From an uncultured Planctomycetaceae bacterium (GTDB lineage: Bacteria; Planctomycetota; Planctomycetia; Planctomycetales; Planctomycetaceae), in assembly GCA_903921605.1 (NCBI GenBank), contig CAIXQV010001208.1, positions 1-12,063 on the forward strand: a stretch of DNA of 12,063 nucleotides, written 5' to 3'. This document shows, one piece after another, positions 5,870 to 12,063 of this stretch. The position numbers and the translations under genes are program-made. Within the stretch, counting starts at the first letter, position 1, and the number at the start of each line of letters is the position of its first letter. The notes below the pieces were generated by a model. It ran no database searches and was not told the DNA's origin. It saw nothing but the letters and a program-made list of their open reading frames with translations.

Positions 5870-7114
5870 TCACCTGCAATCTTCAATTATTCGCACCGCG
5901 ATGGGCAGCCCTTCCTCTTTGAGCTTCACGAGCAGATTAGTATATTCCGCACCTGCTCCTGATGCCGGTAATGGGTTGTTGAGCAAAATGTATACGCTCT
6001 TAAGTTTTGAATCGGGGTCACGCAATGCCTCTGCGTACTTTTCTAATTGGGCGAGCTTGTGCTGTAGCATCTCGTCCGAAAGCTCTTCAATAGCACCGAA
6101 GTTCAGTAACGAGCCTTCGAACATTGTACCCGACGCACGATGAAATGCGTCTCCTCGCCCAAATCCAAAGAACCCAAACGGAGAATACTTGAACTCCTTC
6201 AGCAGGTTTCCTTCAAGTCCGAGGCTCTTCATCACCTCTCTCGCGGCCCATAGGGCGTAGAGGTCTGGATCCCCATTATGCACGAGCACGCCGCTGGAAC
6301 CAACGTGGTAGACGTGAGTTCCATGGATTTCGATGTTGTAGACGGCTGTTGAGCCGGGGACGTGGGTCAGCGACGTGACAGTTGTCGTGCCGGTAGTTGT
6401 GCGGAGTGTTTCGTTGGACTGCAGCGAGTCGGCTCGGACGAAGGTCTGGCGGTCTTCGCTCCAAAACGGATGGTTGCCGGTGCAGAGTATCGGCTCCGGC
6501 TGCCCAGCGATGCTCAGCGAGATCGATGCCGACACCTGATGCCGAAAGGTCCCCGTGATGACTCGGCCACCGAGATCACCCGCAGGTTCGATCTCCGGAC
6601 AAGGCTCAATCGCCAGCACATTGGCATGTCCATCAATGCCGCATTCCGGAACAGAGATGTACACAGTCCTGCCAACGTCGGCCTGGTGCTCAGTCAACCA
6701 TGGAAGCGGTCGTAGCAAAACAACACCAGCCGAAGAGCCATCTCGCTTGGGAGCGACGAGCGTCACCTTCCGCCACTCGGAACGAATGATGTCCGTGCCG
6801 AACTGGAGATCAAATTCCTCAGTCGGAGCGTCCGATCGAATCCGTTCGCCAACCTGAAGATCTTCAATTCGCGTCAGCTTTTCCACTGACTTCAGCGTCG
6901 AAACTTCCGCCTTCGTGAGGACCGGATCGCCCAACCAATCCAAGCTAATGTCGCCGCTCGATTGCAACTTCTCTGCAGCGAGTGATGCCTGCTCAGTACG
7001 CGAACCGAACCCCAACGCTCGGTGAACGTTGTAGCTGCCAATAATCAAAGCTGCGACAACTACCAAGACCGAAGCCGGACGCAGCTCACGATAGCGACGA
7101 ATCAAGTCAAACAT
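5870..7114 (-). CDS. HINT-linked toxin cassette, unrecognised tip
   Basis: 414 aa; ATG 7114 has GGGAG eight bases upstream. Residues 14-34 are a membrane anchor (SVLVVVAALIIGSYNVHRAL). About 85-280 is the pretoxin HINT region without Cys-1: VGERIRSDAPTEEFDLQFG, then GNHPFWSEDRQ (block with conserved His), VYNIEIHGTHVYHVGSSG and the terminal VLVHN (279-280), where HINT domains cleave after Asn. The tip (281-414) includes SPFGFFGFGRGDAFHRASG, TMFEGSLLNFGAIEE, HKLAQLEKYAEAL and SVYILLNNPLPASG. The order Glu-containing strand, Gln-Leu-x-x-Tyr helix and hydrophobic strand hints at a restriction-endonuclease fold, but no clear E-x-K is present, so no activity is assigned. The stop lies inside the next gene's ribosome site. 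Without Cys-1, any complete HINT reaction would need help from another chain. Confidence 0.85.
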   Translation of the reverse strand: MFDLIRRYRELRPASVLVVVAALIIGSYNVHRALGFGSRTEQASLAAEKLQSSGDISLDWLGDPVLTKAEVSTLKSVEKLTRIEDLQVGERIRSDAPTEEFDLQFGTDIIRSEWRKVTLVAPKRDGSSAGVVLLRPLPWLTEHQADVGRTVYISVPECGIDGHANVLAIEPCPEIEPAGDLGGRVITGTFRHQVSASISLSIAGQPEPILCTGNHPFWSEDRQTFVRADSLQSNETLRTTTGTTTVTSLTHVPGSTAVYNIEIHGTHVYHVGSSGVLVHNGDPDLYALWAAREVMKSLGLEGNLLKEFKYSPFGFFGFGRGDAFHRASGTMFEGSLLNFGAIEELSDEMLQHKLAQLEKYAEALRDPDSKLKSVYILLNNPLPASGAGAEYTNLLVKLKEEGLPIAVRIIEDCR

Positions 7115-7136
7115 CGATGAAACTCCCGAAAAACAA
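6272..7136. repeat. Cassette head, copy 1 of 3
   Basis: This covers the 281-codon head plus about 20 bases of leader (TTTTTCGGGAGTTTCATCG before ATG). It aligns without gaps to 8236-9078 and 10677-11519. Similarity stops right after the VLVHN-G codons; the sequence GGATCCCCATTATGCAC at the boundary is shared with copy 2. Copies 1 and 3 are nearly identical over the first 75 or so codons. Confidence 0.9.
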
Positions 7137-7155
7137 CCAAGGTGAATGGCACCTT
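7127..7155 (-). terminator. Weak terminator-like hairpin between cassettes
   Basis: On the minus strand AAGGTG (7155-7150) pairs with CACCTT (7144-7139) around CCATT, followed by GGTTGTTTTTC. A six-pair stem is weak. It lies between the second immunity candidate and the third cassette, just ahead of that cassette's ribosome site. Confidence 0.35.
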
Positions 7156-7193
7156 TGTTCTATCCGTGGCCATGGCGAAACAACCTATACAAG

Positions 7194-7892
7194 TCAAGTC
7201 GGACGAAGCCCTGTCCGTCTCGTGTTCGACGATATACTTCTGTAATTCTCGAGTTGCATAGCGTGCTGAGTCATCCATTGGTGAAAAAGCTCCGGGGATC
7301 GCCAATGGACGAACCCGCGCCAGAATAGCTTAAACCGATCAAGATCGCCTCCCTTGATTCCCTTGACAGCATCGTCTGCAAAATGCACAAAAACGGATTG
7401 CGGCAAGCCGATTGCATCTAAGTAACTTTCCAGATCGCGCTTACTGTTTCCCTGATCGTACAGAATACGTTGTTCAATTAATCCAGCCACTACCAGCTGA
7501 GCCCCCAAACGAAAGGAGTTAAGCATAGTCGGAGCGAAGCAGCAAATTCGAAAACCCTCGTTGATCTGGTCTGCAAGTATGCACCGATTGATATCAAACG
7601 GATTGTCAACCAGAGCTGAACGGATGCGATTAGATCTCCATTCCAAAAACGCAGCGAAGTCGCCCGTATGCACAACTCTACCACCGGAGTCGTGCCACGC
7701 ATTAAGTGAACAGACTGGTTCAAGTGGCAATCGCTCGACTGAACGACAGAAGTACTCATCAGCCGCAAAGACCGCCTGAGAGATGTGCGAGGGAATGGTG
7801 GATTCGTACTCGGCCGAACTAAACTTGGCGACAATGGCTCCGTAGATCAAATCCATTGTCGATATCAGGTCGTTTTTCAAGTCAGCCACCAT
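7194..7892 (-). CDS. Putative immunity protein for the papain-like toxin
   Basis: 232 aa. The ATG at 7892 lies inside the last codons of the toxin gene (11-base overlap), with AAGGA abutting it. A TTG five codons on, preceded by GGTGG, is an alternative start. No family recognised. The sequence is largely helical (NDLISTMDLIYGAIVAKF, ISQAVFAADEYFCRSVERL) with a hydrophobic middle (FRLGAQLVVAGLIEQRIL) too short and polar for a clear membrane segment. Several Trp/Phe near the end (FKLFWRGFVHWRSPELF) could form a binding face. Immunity is inferred from the overlap with the toxin gene and the absence of this gene beside the other tips. The sequence is visibly richer in A/T than the adjoining head repeat. 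Confidence 0.6.
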   Translation of the reverse strand: MVADLKNDLISTMDLIYGAIVAKFSSAEYESTIPSHISQAVFAADEYFCRSVERLPLEPVCSLNAWHDSGGRVVHTGDFAAFLEWRSNRIRSALVDNPFDINRCILADQINEGFRICCFAPTMLNSFRLGAQLVVAGLIEQRILYDQGNSKRDLESYLDAIGLPQSVFVHFADDAVKGIKGGDLDRFKLFWRGFVHWRSPELFHQWMTQHAMQLENYRSISSNTRRTGLRPT

Positions 7893-9078
7893 TCCTTGCT
7901 GCCTTCAAGCCTTCCAACATGCGTGCCCAAACTCCGAGGACCTCGTCCTTTGTGATTCCATTCTTGCTCGCAAACAGTTCGAGCCATTCATCGAAATCGA
8001 TACCCTTCTTGAAGAACGAATCATACAAAGTATTGCCTTTCAGAATGAAAGCATGCACAGGCCAACCGATCCACCGAGAGCTGCCACCCTTGGAAATACC
8101 CTCTAACACGACCGCAGGAATATCTGGGTAACCAGGGAGCTTTCCTAGTGTCGCCCCGTTTGGGATCAGTGAAAAAGTTTCTCCTCCGATCCGCTCTGCG
8201 TTTCGTGCAACCCATTTTATACAGTCTACTGGATCCCCATTATGCACCAACACGCCACTGGTGCCCACGTGGTAGACGTGAGTGCCATGGATTTCGAGGT
8301 TGTAGACGGCTGTTGAGCCGGGGATGTGGCTCAGTGACGTGACTGTTGTCGTGCCATATGTTGTGCGGAGGGTTTCGTTGGGCTGCAGCGAGTCGGCTCG
8401 GACGAAATCCTGACGATCATCGCTCCAAAAAGGATGGTTACCCGTGCAGAGAATCGGCTCAGCCTGCCCGGCGATGCTCAGCGAGATAGATGCCGACACC
8501 TGATGCCGAAACGTTCCCGTGATGACCCGGCCACCGAGATCACCCGCAGGTTCGATCTCCGGACAAGGCTCAATCGCCAGCACATTGGCATGTCCATCAA
8601 TGCCGCATTCCGGGACAGAGATAAACACGGTCCCGCCAACGTCGGCCTGGTGCTCAGTCAACCATGGAAGCGGTCGTAGCAAAACAACATCAGCCGAAGA
8701 GCCATCTCGCTTGGGAGCGACGAGCGTCACCTTCCGCCACTCGGAACGAATGATGTCCGTGCCGAACTGCAGATCAAATTCTTCAGTCGGAGCGTCCGAT
8801 CGAATCCGCTCGCCCACCTGAAGCTCTTCGATTCGCGTCAGCTTTTCCAGTGACTTCAGCGTCGACACGTCCGCCTTCGTGAGGACCGGATCGCCAAACT
8901 GATCCAAGTTAATGTCGCCGCTCAATGGCAACTTCTCTGCAGCGAGCGATGCCTGCTCAACGTGCGAACCAAACCCCAACGCTCGATGAACGTTGTAGCC
9001 CCCGACAAGTAATGCAGCGACAAACACCAGCACGGAAACCGGTCGCAGTTCGCGATAACGACGAAGTAGTTCAAGCAT
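7882..9078 (-). CDS. HINT-linked toxin cassette with papain-fold-like tip
   Basis: 398 aa; the ribosome site is weak (AAGAG). The head is as in the sister cassettes: anchor (14-34), HINT region with GNHPFWSDDRQ, and terminal VLVHN at 279-280. The tip (281-398, 118 aa) has VDCIKWVARNAERIGGE with Cys286 at the start of a helix. It continues with WPVHAFILKGNTLYDSFF with His342 on a strand and Asp353 on the next. The order Cys (helix), His, Asp with about ten residues between the last two is that of papain-like peptidases, NlpC-type enzymes and glutamine deamidase/transglutaminase toxins. The likely activity is peptide cleavage or Gln modification of a target protein; which of these cannot be told. 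The stop overlaps the immunity candidate's start. Tip assignment is by motif order only. Confidence 0.85.
   Translation of the reverse strand: MLELLRRYRELRPVSVLVFVAALLVGGYNVHRALGFGSHVEQASLAAEKLPLSGDINLDQFGDPVLTKADVSTLKSLEKLTRIEELQVGERIRSDAPTEEFDLQFGTDIIRSEWRKVTLVAPKRDGSSADVVLLRPLPWLTEHQADVGGTVFISVPECGIDGHANVLAIEPCPEIEPAGDLGGRVITGTFRHQVSASISLSIAGQAEPILCTGNHPFWSDDRQDFVRADSLQPNETLRTTYGTTTVTSLSHIPGSTAVYNLEIHGTHVYHVGTSGVLVHNGDPVDCIKWVARNAERIGGETFSLIPNGATLGKLPGYPDIPAVVLEGISKGGSSRWIGWPVHAFILKGNTLYDSFFKKGIDFDEWLELFASKNGITKDEVLGVWARMLEGLKAARNGG
8236..9078. repeat. Cassette head, copy 2 of 3
   Basis: The same 281-codon head, gap-free against the other two. It is the most different copy near the N-terminus (LPLSGDINLDQFGD against SSGDISLDWLGD). 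From about codon 100 it nearly equals copy 1 at the DNA level (for example 8524-8700 against 6560-6736). It ends at the same HNG boundary. Confidence 0.9.
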
Positions 9079-9105
9079 CGTTGAGACTCTTGGAAACAGG
9101 CGTGG

Positions 9106-9798
9106 TCACCAATCTAATCCCGGCAAGTCTTTGAAAGTACTGAAAAGCTGCATGACTTGGAACTGATCGCGGGTCTGATGCAATTCTGGATACATTCGGT
9201 TCACAGTTTCGAGTTTTAGGCATCCAGAAGCGAGGTAACAGAGAAGAAAAGAACCCGCCATTGCTAGACAGGAGTTTGCTTTTTCGTAGATACCTACACT
9301 GTGATGCGGGCGTACTGCTGAAAGCGCCCAAATAATGTAAAGCACAACGACGTCTCGCCTGAAAGAATTGCTAGTATTCGGAGTCCATTCGGTTTCAATC
9401 TGTTCATAGATGCGGGCGACATCATACGCGCCAGTAATCTGCCGCAAGTCGATGATAGCACTTTTGACGGACTCCGGCACACCGTCATGACCGAGCAGAG
9501 ACTGATAGTGTGTATCTCCGGTTTTCAGAGATTCTCGAAGTGAGAGCAGCGCAGCTGCGCGAAGCAAGCCCGAATCAAATATGTCTTTCCGCAAATCAGG
9601 CAGCGTCTTTAGAGCCAGTCGCTGCTTACACCCGCGGTATTCAACCTGAAAATCCTCAGCCGTACTTTTGTACACACTTTGAAGGTTGACCGTATGCTTA
9701 ACGAGTCTTGTTAAAGCAGCAATTTCTCTGAGGCCGTCATCGTCGGGTAAGCCATTAGATGCTAGCCGAATCACTAGCGGGAGCGTGAATTCATACAT
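9106..9798 (-). CDS. Putative orphan immunity protein beside a headless toxin tip
   Basis: 230 aa from ATG 9798 (MYEFTLPLVIRLASNG), with GAGGTGA four bases upstream; this site contains the stop codon of the toxin fragment. That is the same arrangement as the third cassette and its immunity gene. An upstream in-frame start at 9843 would overlap the fragment and has no ribosome site. No family recognised. Residues 149-162 (DVVVLYIIWALSAV) and 177-194 (SCLAMAGSFLLCYLASGC) are strongly hydrophobic, so one or two membrane passes or a buried hairpin are possible. The rest is helical. Its partner is now a frameshifted fragment, yet this gene is intact, as expected if it still protects against a toxin met from neighbours. 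Confidence 0.6.
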   Translation of the reverse strand: MYEFTLPLVIRLASNGLPDDDGLREIAALTRLVKHTVNLQSVYKSTAEDFQVEYRGCKQRLALKTLPDLRKDIFDSGLLRAAALLSLRESLKTGDTHYQSLLGHDGVPESVKSAIIDLRQITGAYDVARIYEQIETEWTPNTSNSFRRDVVVLYIIWALSAVRPHHSVGIYEKANSCLAMAGSFLLCYLASGCLKLETVNRMYPELHQTRDQFQVMQLFSTFKDLPGLDW

Positions 9799-9802
9799 CG
9801 AA

Positions 9803-10059
9803 TCACCTCGTCCCAAACTTCTTACCAAGTTTACCGAAGGCATGAAAGGTCTTGATCGTGAGTTCTTGCATGTTCACCCAGAGTCTCATGGACTGTCCAT
9901 TGACGACGACATCAATTGGTATGTTCGTAGTAATGCCCTTCTTTCTTGCCTCGTTGATTGCATTGCTGACTCCTTTCTGTCCAAGCGCTGTTTCAAGCAG
10001 TCTTCTGTATTCTGTCTCGCCTCATTGACGCTTGGATTGTCAGAATACGGCAGATGGAA
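9803..10059 (-). pseudogene. Headless, frameshifted toxin tip
   Basis: It follows the 76-aa immunity gene directly. One frame reads FHLPYSDNPSVNEARQ from 10059. A second frame continues the sense as ETEYRRLLETALGQKG, VSNAINEARKKG, TNIPIDVVVNGQ, and HAFGKLGKKFGTR, stopping at 9803. The switch falls near 10010-10025 and implies one small insertion or deletion. No start, anchor or HINT part precedes it. The C-terminal position right before an immunity-type gene, and the stop inside that gene's ribosome site, mark it as the end of a former toxin domain. The fold is not recognised. It could have been left by recombination that replaced its head. Confidence 0.55.
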
Positions 10060-10068
10060 TCACCCAAA

Positions 10069-10299
10069 TCAGGTCTCGGGGAGGTCGACGTTTGCTCTAG
10101 CGTTATTCAAGATCTCGTGATAATTGCTCTGAAATGGTTCGACCAATTCCGACTCGAGGAGTCCTTGAATCTTCCAGACGATCCGCTCCTCCGCAGGATG
10201 TTCAAACAGTGCTGTCGCATTGGCATCGAGTCGTGTGAGCAACTCAAACAATACAACAGCTTCATCTCTTGTGAACGTGATAGTTACCGCTGTTTTCAC
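10069..10299 (-). CDS. Small immunity candidate for the colicin D-like toxin
   Basis: 76 aa. The start is GTG, with GGAG eight bases upstream, 17 bases after the toxin stop. It opens with a strand and a helix, VTITFTRDEAVVLFELLTRL, then EHPAEERIVWKIQGLLES and ELVEPFQSNYHEILNNARANV. From memory, short proteins with TRDEA.VLFE.L....EH.AE.R.LW....LE..LVEPF..DY are found in planctomycetes and actinobacteria and are unnamed. It is acidic, which suits binding to the basic active site of a tRNase and resembles the size (about 90 aa) of the colicin D immunity protein, although I see no sequence match to it. Assignment is by position and size. Confidence 0.65.
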   Translation of the reverse strand: MKTAVTITFTRDEAVVLFELLTRLDANATALFEHPAEERIVWKIQGLLESELVEPFQSNYHEILNNARANVDLPET

Positions 10300-10316
10300 G
10301 ATTGGAACTCCATGAT

Positions 10317-11519
10317 TTAGAACAGCCGTCCAGTGGAAAGGACACTTTGAAGTTGATCAAGGTGAAGTTTCCAGCCGCCAACGAAGTTCCCGGAAAGATC
10401 GGTAAACACATTTAGCCCTGAAACGGGGTCAACGTAATGAATCACATCTTGACCGCGATAAAGCCCGGGGATGCGTCGTGTACCGGTCGCTGTCATATGC
10501 CCAAGTATCGCGTTGAATACTTCCATTGCTCTCGACGGGTTCCAATTGCCCTGCAATCCAAAATCAGCACCGTGCTTGCCAAAGACTTTCTGCAAATTCC
10601 TCGCACTGACTTCAAGTCCGGGGCGGGTCCGCAACAACGGATTGAAAAGCGCCTCTGCATCTGGACACAGATCGTTTCCATTATGCACCAGCACGCCGCT
10701 GGTTCCGACGTGGTAGACGTGTGTGCCGTGGATTTCGAGATTGTAGACGGGAGTTGAGCCGGGGACGTGACTCAACGACGTGACGGTTGTCGTGCCGGTG
10801 GTGGTGCGGAGCGTTTCATTGGGCTGCAGCGAGTCGGCTCGGACGAAGTCCTGGCGGTCTTCGCTCCAGAACGGATGGTTGCCGGTGCAGAGTATCGGCT
10901 CCGGCTGCCCGGCGATGCTCAGCGAGATCGATGCCGACACCTGATGCCGAAACGTCCCCGTGATGACTCGGCCACCGAGATCACCCGCAGGTTCGATCTC
11001 CGGACAAGGCTCAATCGCCAGCACATCAGCATGACCATCGATACCGCATTCCGGCACAGAAATGAAAACAGTTCCGCCAACTTCGGCCTGCTGCTCGTTC
11101 AGCCACTGCAGCGGCCTTAGCAAAACAACATCAGCCGAAGAGCCATCTCGCTTGGGAGCGACCAGCGTCAGTTTCCGCCAGTCTGAACGAATGATGTCCT
11201 TGCCGAACTGCAGATCGAATTCCTCAGTCGGAGCGTCCGATCGAATCCGCTCGCCCACCTGAAGTTCTTCAATTCGCGTCAGCTTTTCCACTGACTTCAG
11301 CGTCGAAACTTCCGCCTTCGTGAGGACCGGATCGCCCAACCAATCCAAGCTAATGTCGCCGCTCGATCGCAACTTCTCTGCAGCGAGCGATGCCTGCTCA
11401 GTACGCGAACCGAACCCCAACGCTCGATGAACGTTGTAGCTGCCAACAATCAAAGCTGCGACAATTACCAGCACTGAAGCCGGTCGCATCTCACGATACC
11501 GTCGAAGCATTCCCAACAT
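10317..11519 (-). CDS. HINT-linked toxin cassette with colicin D-like tRNase tip
   Basis: 400 aa from ATG 11519, aligned with the sister starts and with GGGAG eight bases upstream; a GTG three codons earlier lacks that spacing. The head has the anchor and HINT region with GNHPFWSEDRQ and VLVHN (279-280). The tip (281-400) carries LQKVFGKHGADFGLQGNWN, IPGLYRGQDVIHYVDPVSG, LNVFTDLSGNFVGGWKL and a final QLQSVLSTGRL. This order (K-H-x-x-DFG, N-x-N, I-x-G-x-YRG, V-x-HY-x-[DN]P-x-[ST]GLNV, G-x-F-x-x-GWKL) matches the colicin D nuclease domain as I remember it. H316 corresponds to the catalytic His, preceded by Lys. Colicin D cleaves tRNA-Arg in the anticodon loop; the target here is unknown. It is the first cassette after the chassis gene. 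Confidence 0.9.
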   Translation of the reverse strand: MLGMLRRYREMRPASVLVIVAALIVGSYNVHRALGFGSRTEQASLAAEKLRSSGDISLDWLGDPVLTKAEVSTLKSVEKLTRIEELQVGERIRSDAPTEEFDLQFGKDIIRSDWRKLTLVAPKRDGSSADVVLLRPLQWLNEQQAEVGGTVFISVPECGIDGHADVLAIEPCPEIEPAGDLGGRVITGTFRHQVSASISLSIAGQPEPILCTGNHPFWSEDRQDFVRADSLQPNETLRTTTGTTTVTSLSHVPGSTPVYNLEIHGTHVYHVGTSGVLVHNGNDLCPDAEALFNPLLRTRPGLEVSARNLQKVFGKHGADFGLQGNWNPSRAMEVFNAILGHMTATGTRRIPGLYRGQDVIHYVDPVSGLNVFTDLSGNFVGGWKLHLDQLQSVLSTGRLF

Positions 11520-11540
11520 TGATATCACTCCCGGAAAACG
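10677..11540. repeat. Cassette head, copy 3 of 3
   Basis: The 281-codon head with its leader (TTTTCCGGGAGTGATATCA before ATG). It nearly equals copy 1 over 11280-11460 against 6880-7060. It differs from both other copies in the centre (NEQQAEVGG and HADVLAIE, against TEHQADVG and HANVLAIE). It ends at the HNG boundary. Confidence 0.9.
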
Positions 11541-11590
11541 AACACTGATAATAGCACACGATAGTTGTCAGTTCACTCGGAATACAAAGC

Positions 11591-12063
11591 TCAAACGAAC
11601 CCAGGTTCTCCGCGTTGATCGACCGCTTGAGGCTCCCAGGGTGCCTCAGAGGAAAACAATTCATCCAGCATGACCACGTGCCGCCGCTGTGCAGCAACAG
11701 GACCAGACTGGAGCCGCCTTTTCTCCAGTCTGATCGCGGCAATCGCAACGCCTGCTGCGATCAGCGACAGAATCCATGCATTCAAGCGATCATCTTCTGA
11801 ATCATTCTTCTGGCCTGCCACACCTGCGGCAAGCAGTGGTTCCGGGCGAATCTCAAGATCCGCAACGAACTGGCCCGGCAGGAAGCAACCTCCCACTTCA
11901 TCAACCTTGTTGGCAGCCTGAAACAATTCGTTTGCCCCCTCATCTGCAGCCGCAGCAGCTCCTCGAACTGCCGCAATCCCTTCGTCGGCATGTTTTGCTG
12001 CTTTCGATGCCATTCGGGAAGCCTTAAACCCGTCACCCAACACAGGGAAAATTGCGACAATTG
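11591..12063 (-). CDS. Polymorphic-toxin chassis, C-terminal part with HINT Cys-1 (5' end beyond right edge)
   Basis: The frame is open to the window edge, and the sequence upstream of the first GTG (IVAIFPVLGDGFKASRM) continues naturally, so the start lies outside. Visible parts are a pretoxin-like segment (PVLGDGFKASRMASKAAKHA), an Ala-rich linker, and GGCFLPGQFVADLEI, the start of a HINT domain whose Cys is the reactive first residue. A membrane helix (LNAWILSLIAAGVAIAAI) and a basic-acidic tail (RLEKRRLQ ... VMLDELFSSEAPWEP) follow, and it ends in GEPGFV with TGA. No GNHPFW block, no VLVHN and no toxin tip are present in this chain. Related single-chain planctomycete proteins, as I remember them, carry Cys-1, membrane helices and VLVHN in one polypeptide. 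The missing pieces are in the genes just downstream. The upstream part is probably a very large secreted (perhaps RHS-like) protein. Confidence 0.75.
   Translation of the reverse strand, partial: IVAIFPVLGDGFKASRMASKAAKHADEGIAAVRGAAAAADEGANELFQAANKVDEVGGCFLPGQFVADLEIRPEPLLAAGVAGQKNDSEDDRLNAWILSLIAAGVAIAAIRLEKRRLQSGPVAAQRRHVVMLDELFSSEAPWEPQAVDQRGEPGFV

Noticed and set aside
8519..8821. Repeated plus-strand ORFs inside each cassette head (also 6555-6857 and 11062-11262)
   Set aside because: They recur only because the heads are repeated; they are antisense shadows without starts of their own.
11529..11590. Promoter ahead of the first cassette (TATTAT as -10)
   Set aside because: A -35 box at proper distance is poor (GTGAAC), so the match is not better than chance.
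11491..11748. An alternative minus-strand frame bridging the chassis end and the first cassette, suggesting one frameshift joins them
   Set aside because: Its frame matches neither the chassis nor the cassette, and the cassette's own frame has a TGA at about 11561, so a single shift cannot fuse them. The cassette also has its own ribosome site like its sisters.

Overview
The window looks like accessory DNA from a planctomycete (class Planctomycetia; Rhodopirellula/Gimesia/Rubinisphaera-like is my best guess). The reasons are the polymorphic-toxin HINT proteins with planctomycete-style sequence around Cys-1 and the terminal VLVHN, a short 'TQSELN..A.A..TGE...EI.RRGF' protein, and a RadC/nuclease/DUF1257/DUF2997/AAA gene set. 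This placement is from memory of such genomes, not a search. Every gene I can support is on the minus strand, so transcription runs from high to low coordinates.

Right part (12063 to about 4900): a polymorphic-toxin array. A chassis protein enters from beyond the right edge and ends with the first piece of a HINT domain (GGCFLPGQFV, Cys-1, then a membrane segment), followed by a stop codon. Downstream lie three separately started cassettes. Each has an almost identical 281-residue head: an N-terminal membrane anchor and the rest of the HINT domain ending in VLVHN-G. Each then has an unrelated C-terminal toxin domain and a putative immunity gene that overlaps it or follows within 20 bases. In order of transcription: (i) a colicin D-like tRNase tip with a 76-aa immunity candidate; (ii) a papain-fold-like Cys/His/Asp tip with a 232-aa immunity candidate; (iii) an unrecognised 134-residue tip with a 248-aa immunity candidate. 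Between (i) and (ii) there is a headless, frameshifted toxin tip whose 230-aa immunity candidate is intact. After (iii) there is a 66-aa stump resembling a cassette head. The HINT domain is therefore encoded in two separate polypeptides, which is the most unusual feature of the window.

Middle (4900 to 4344): a poorly coding stretch with a possibly frameshifted small ORF and two hairpins, one just upstream of radC.

Left part (4343 to 1): a gene set of radC-like JAMM protein, short TGE/RRGF protein, Asn-Gly-rich linker protein, Cas4/RecB-like PD-(D/E)XK nuclease with an Fe-S cysteine set, 51-aa two-helix membrane protein, DUF1257 (Ycf35-like), DUF2997, and a Ycf46-like AAA+ ATPase cut by the left edge. 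Several starts are coupled to the preceding stop (2824-2827, 2021/2010, 1356-1359). Terminator-like hairpins sit just ahead of several genes, which suggests sub-operons or attenuation. The set may be a DNA-processing or defence module; that is inference from content and linkage.
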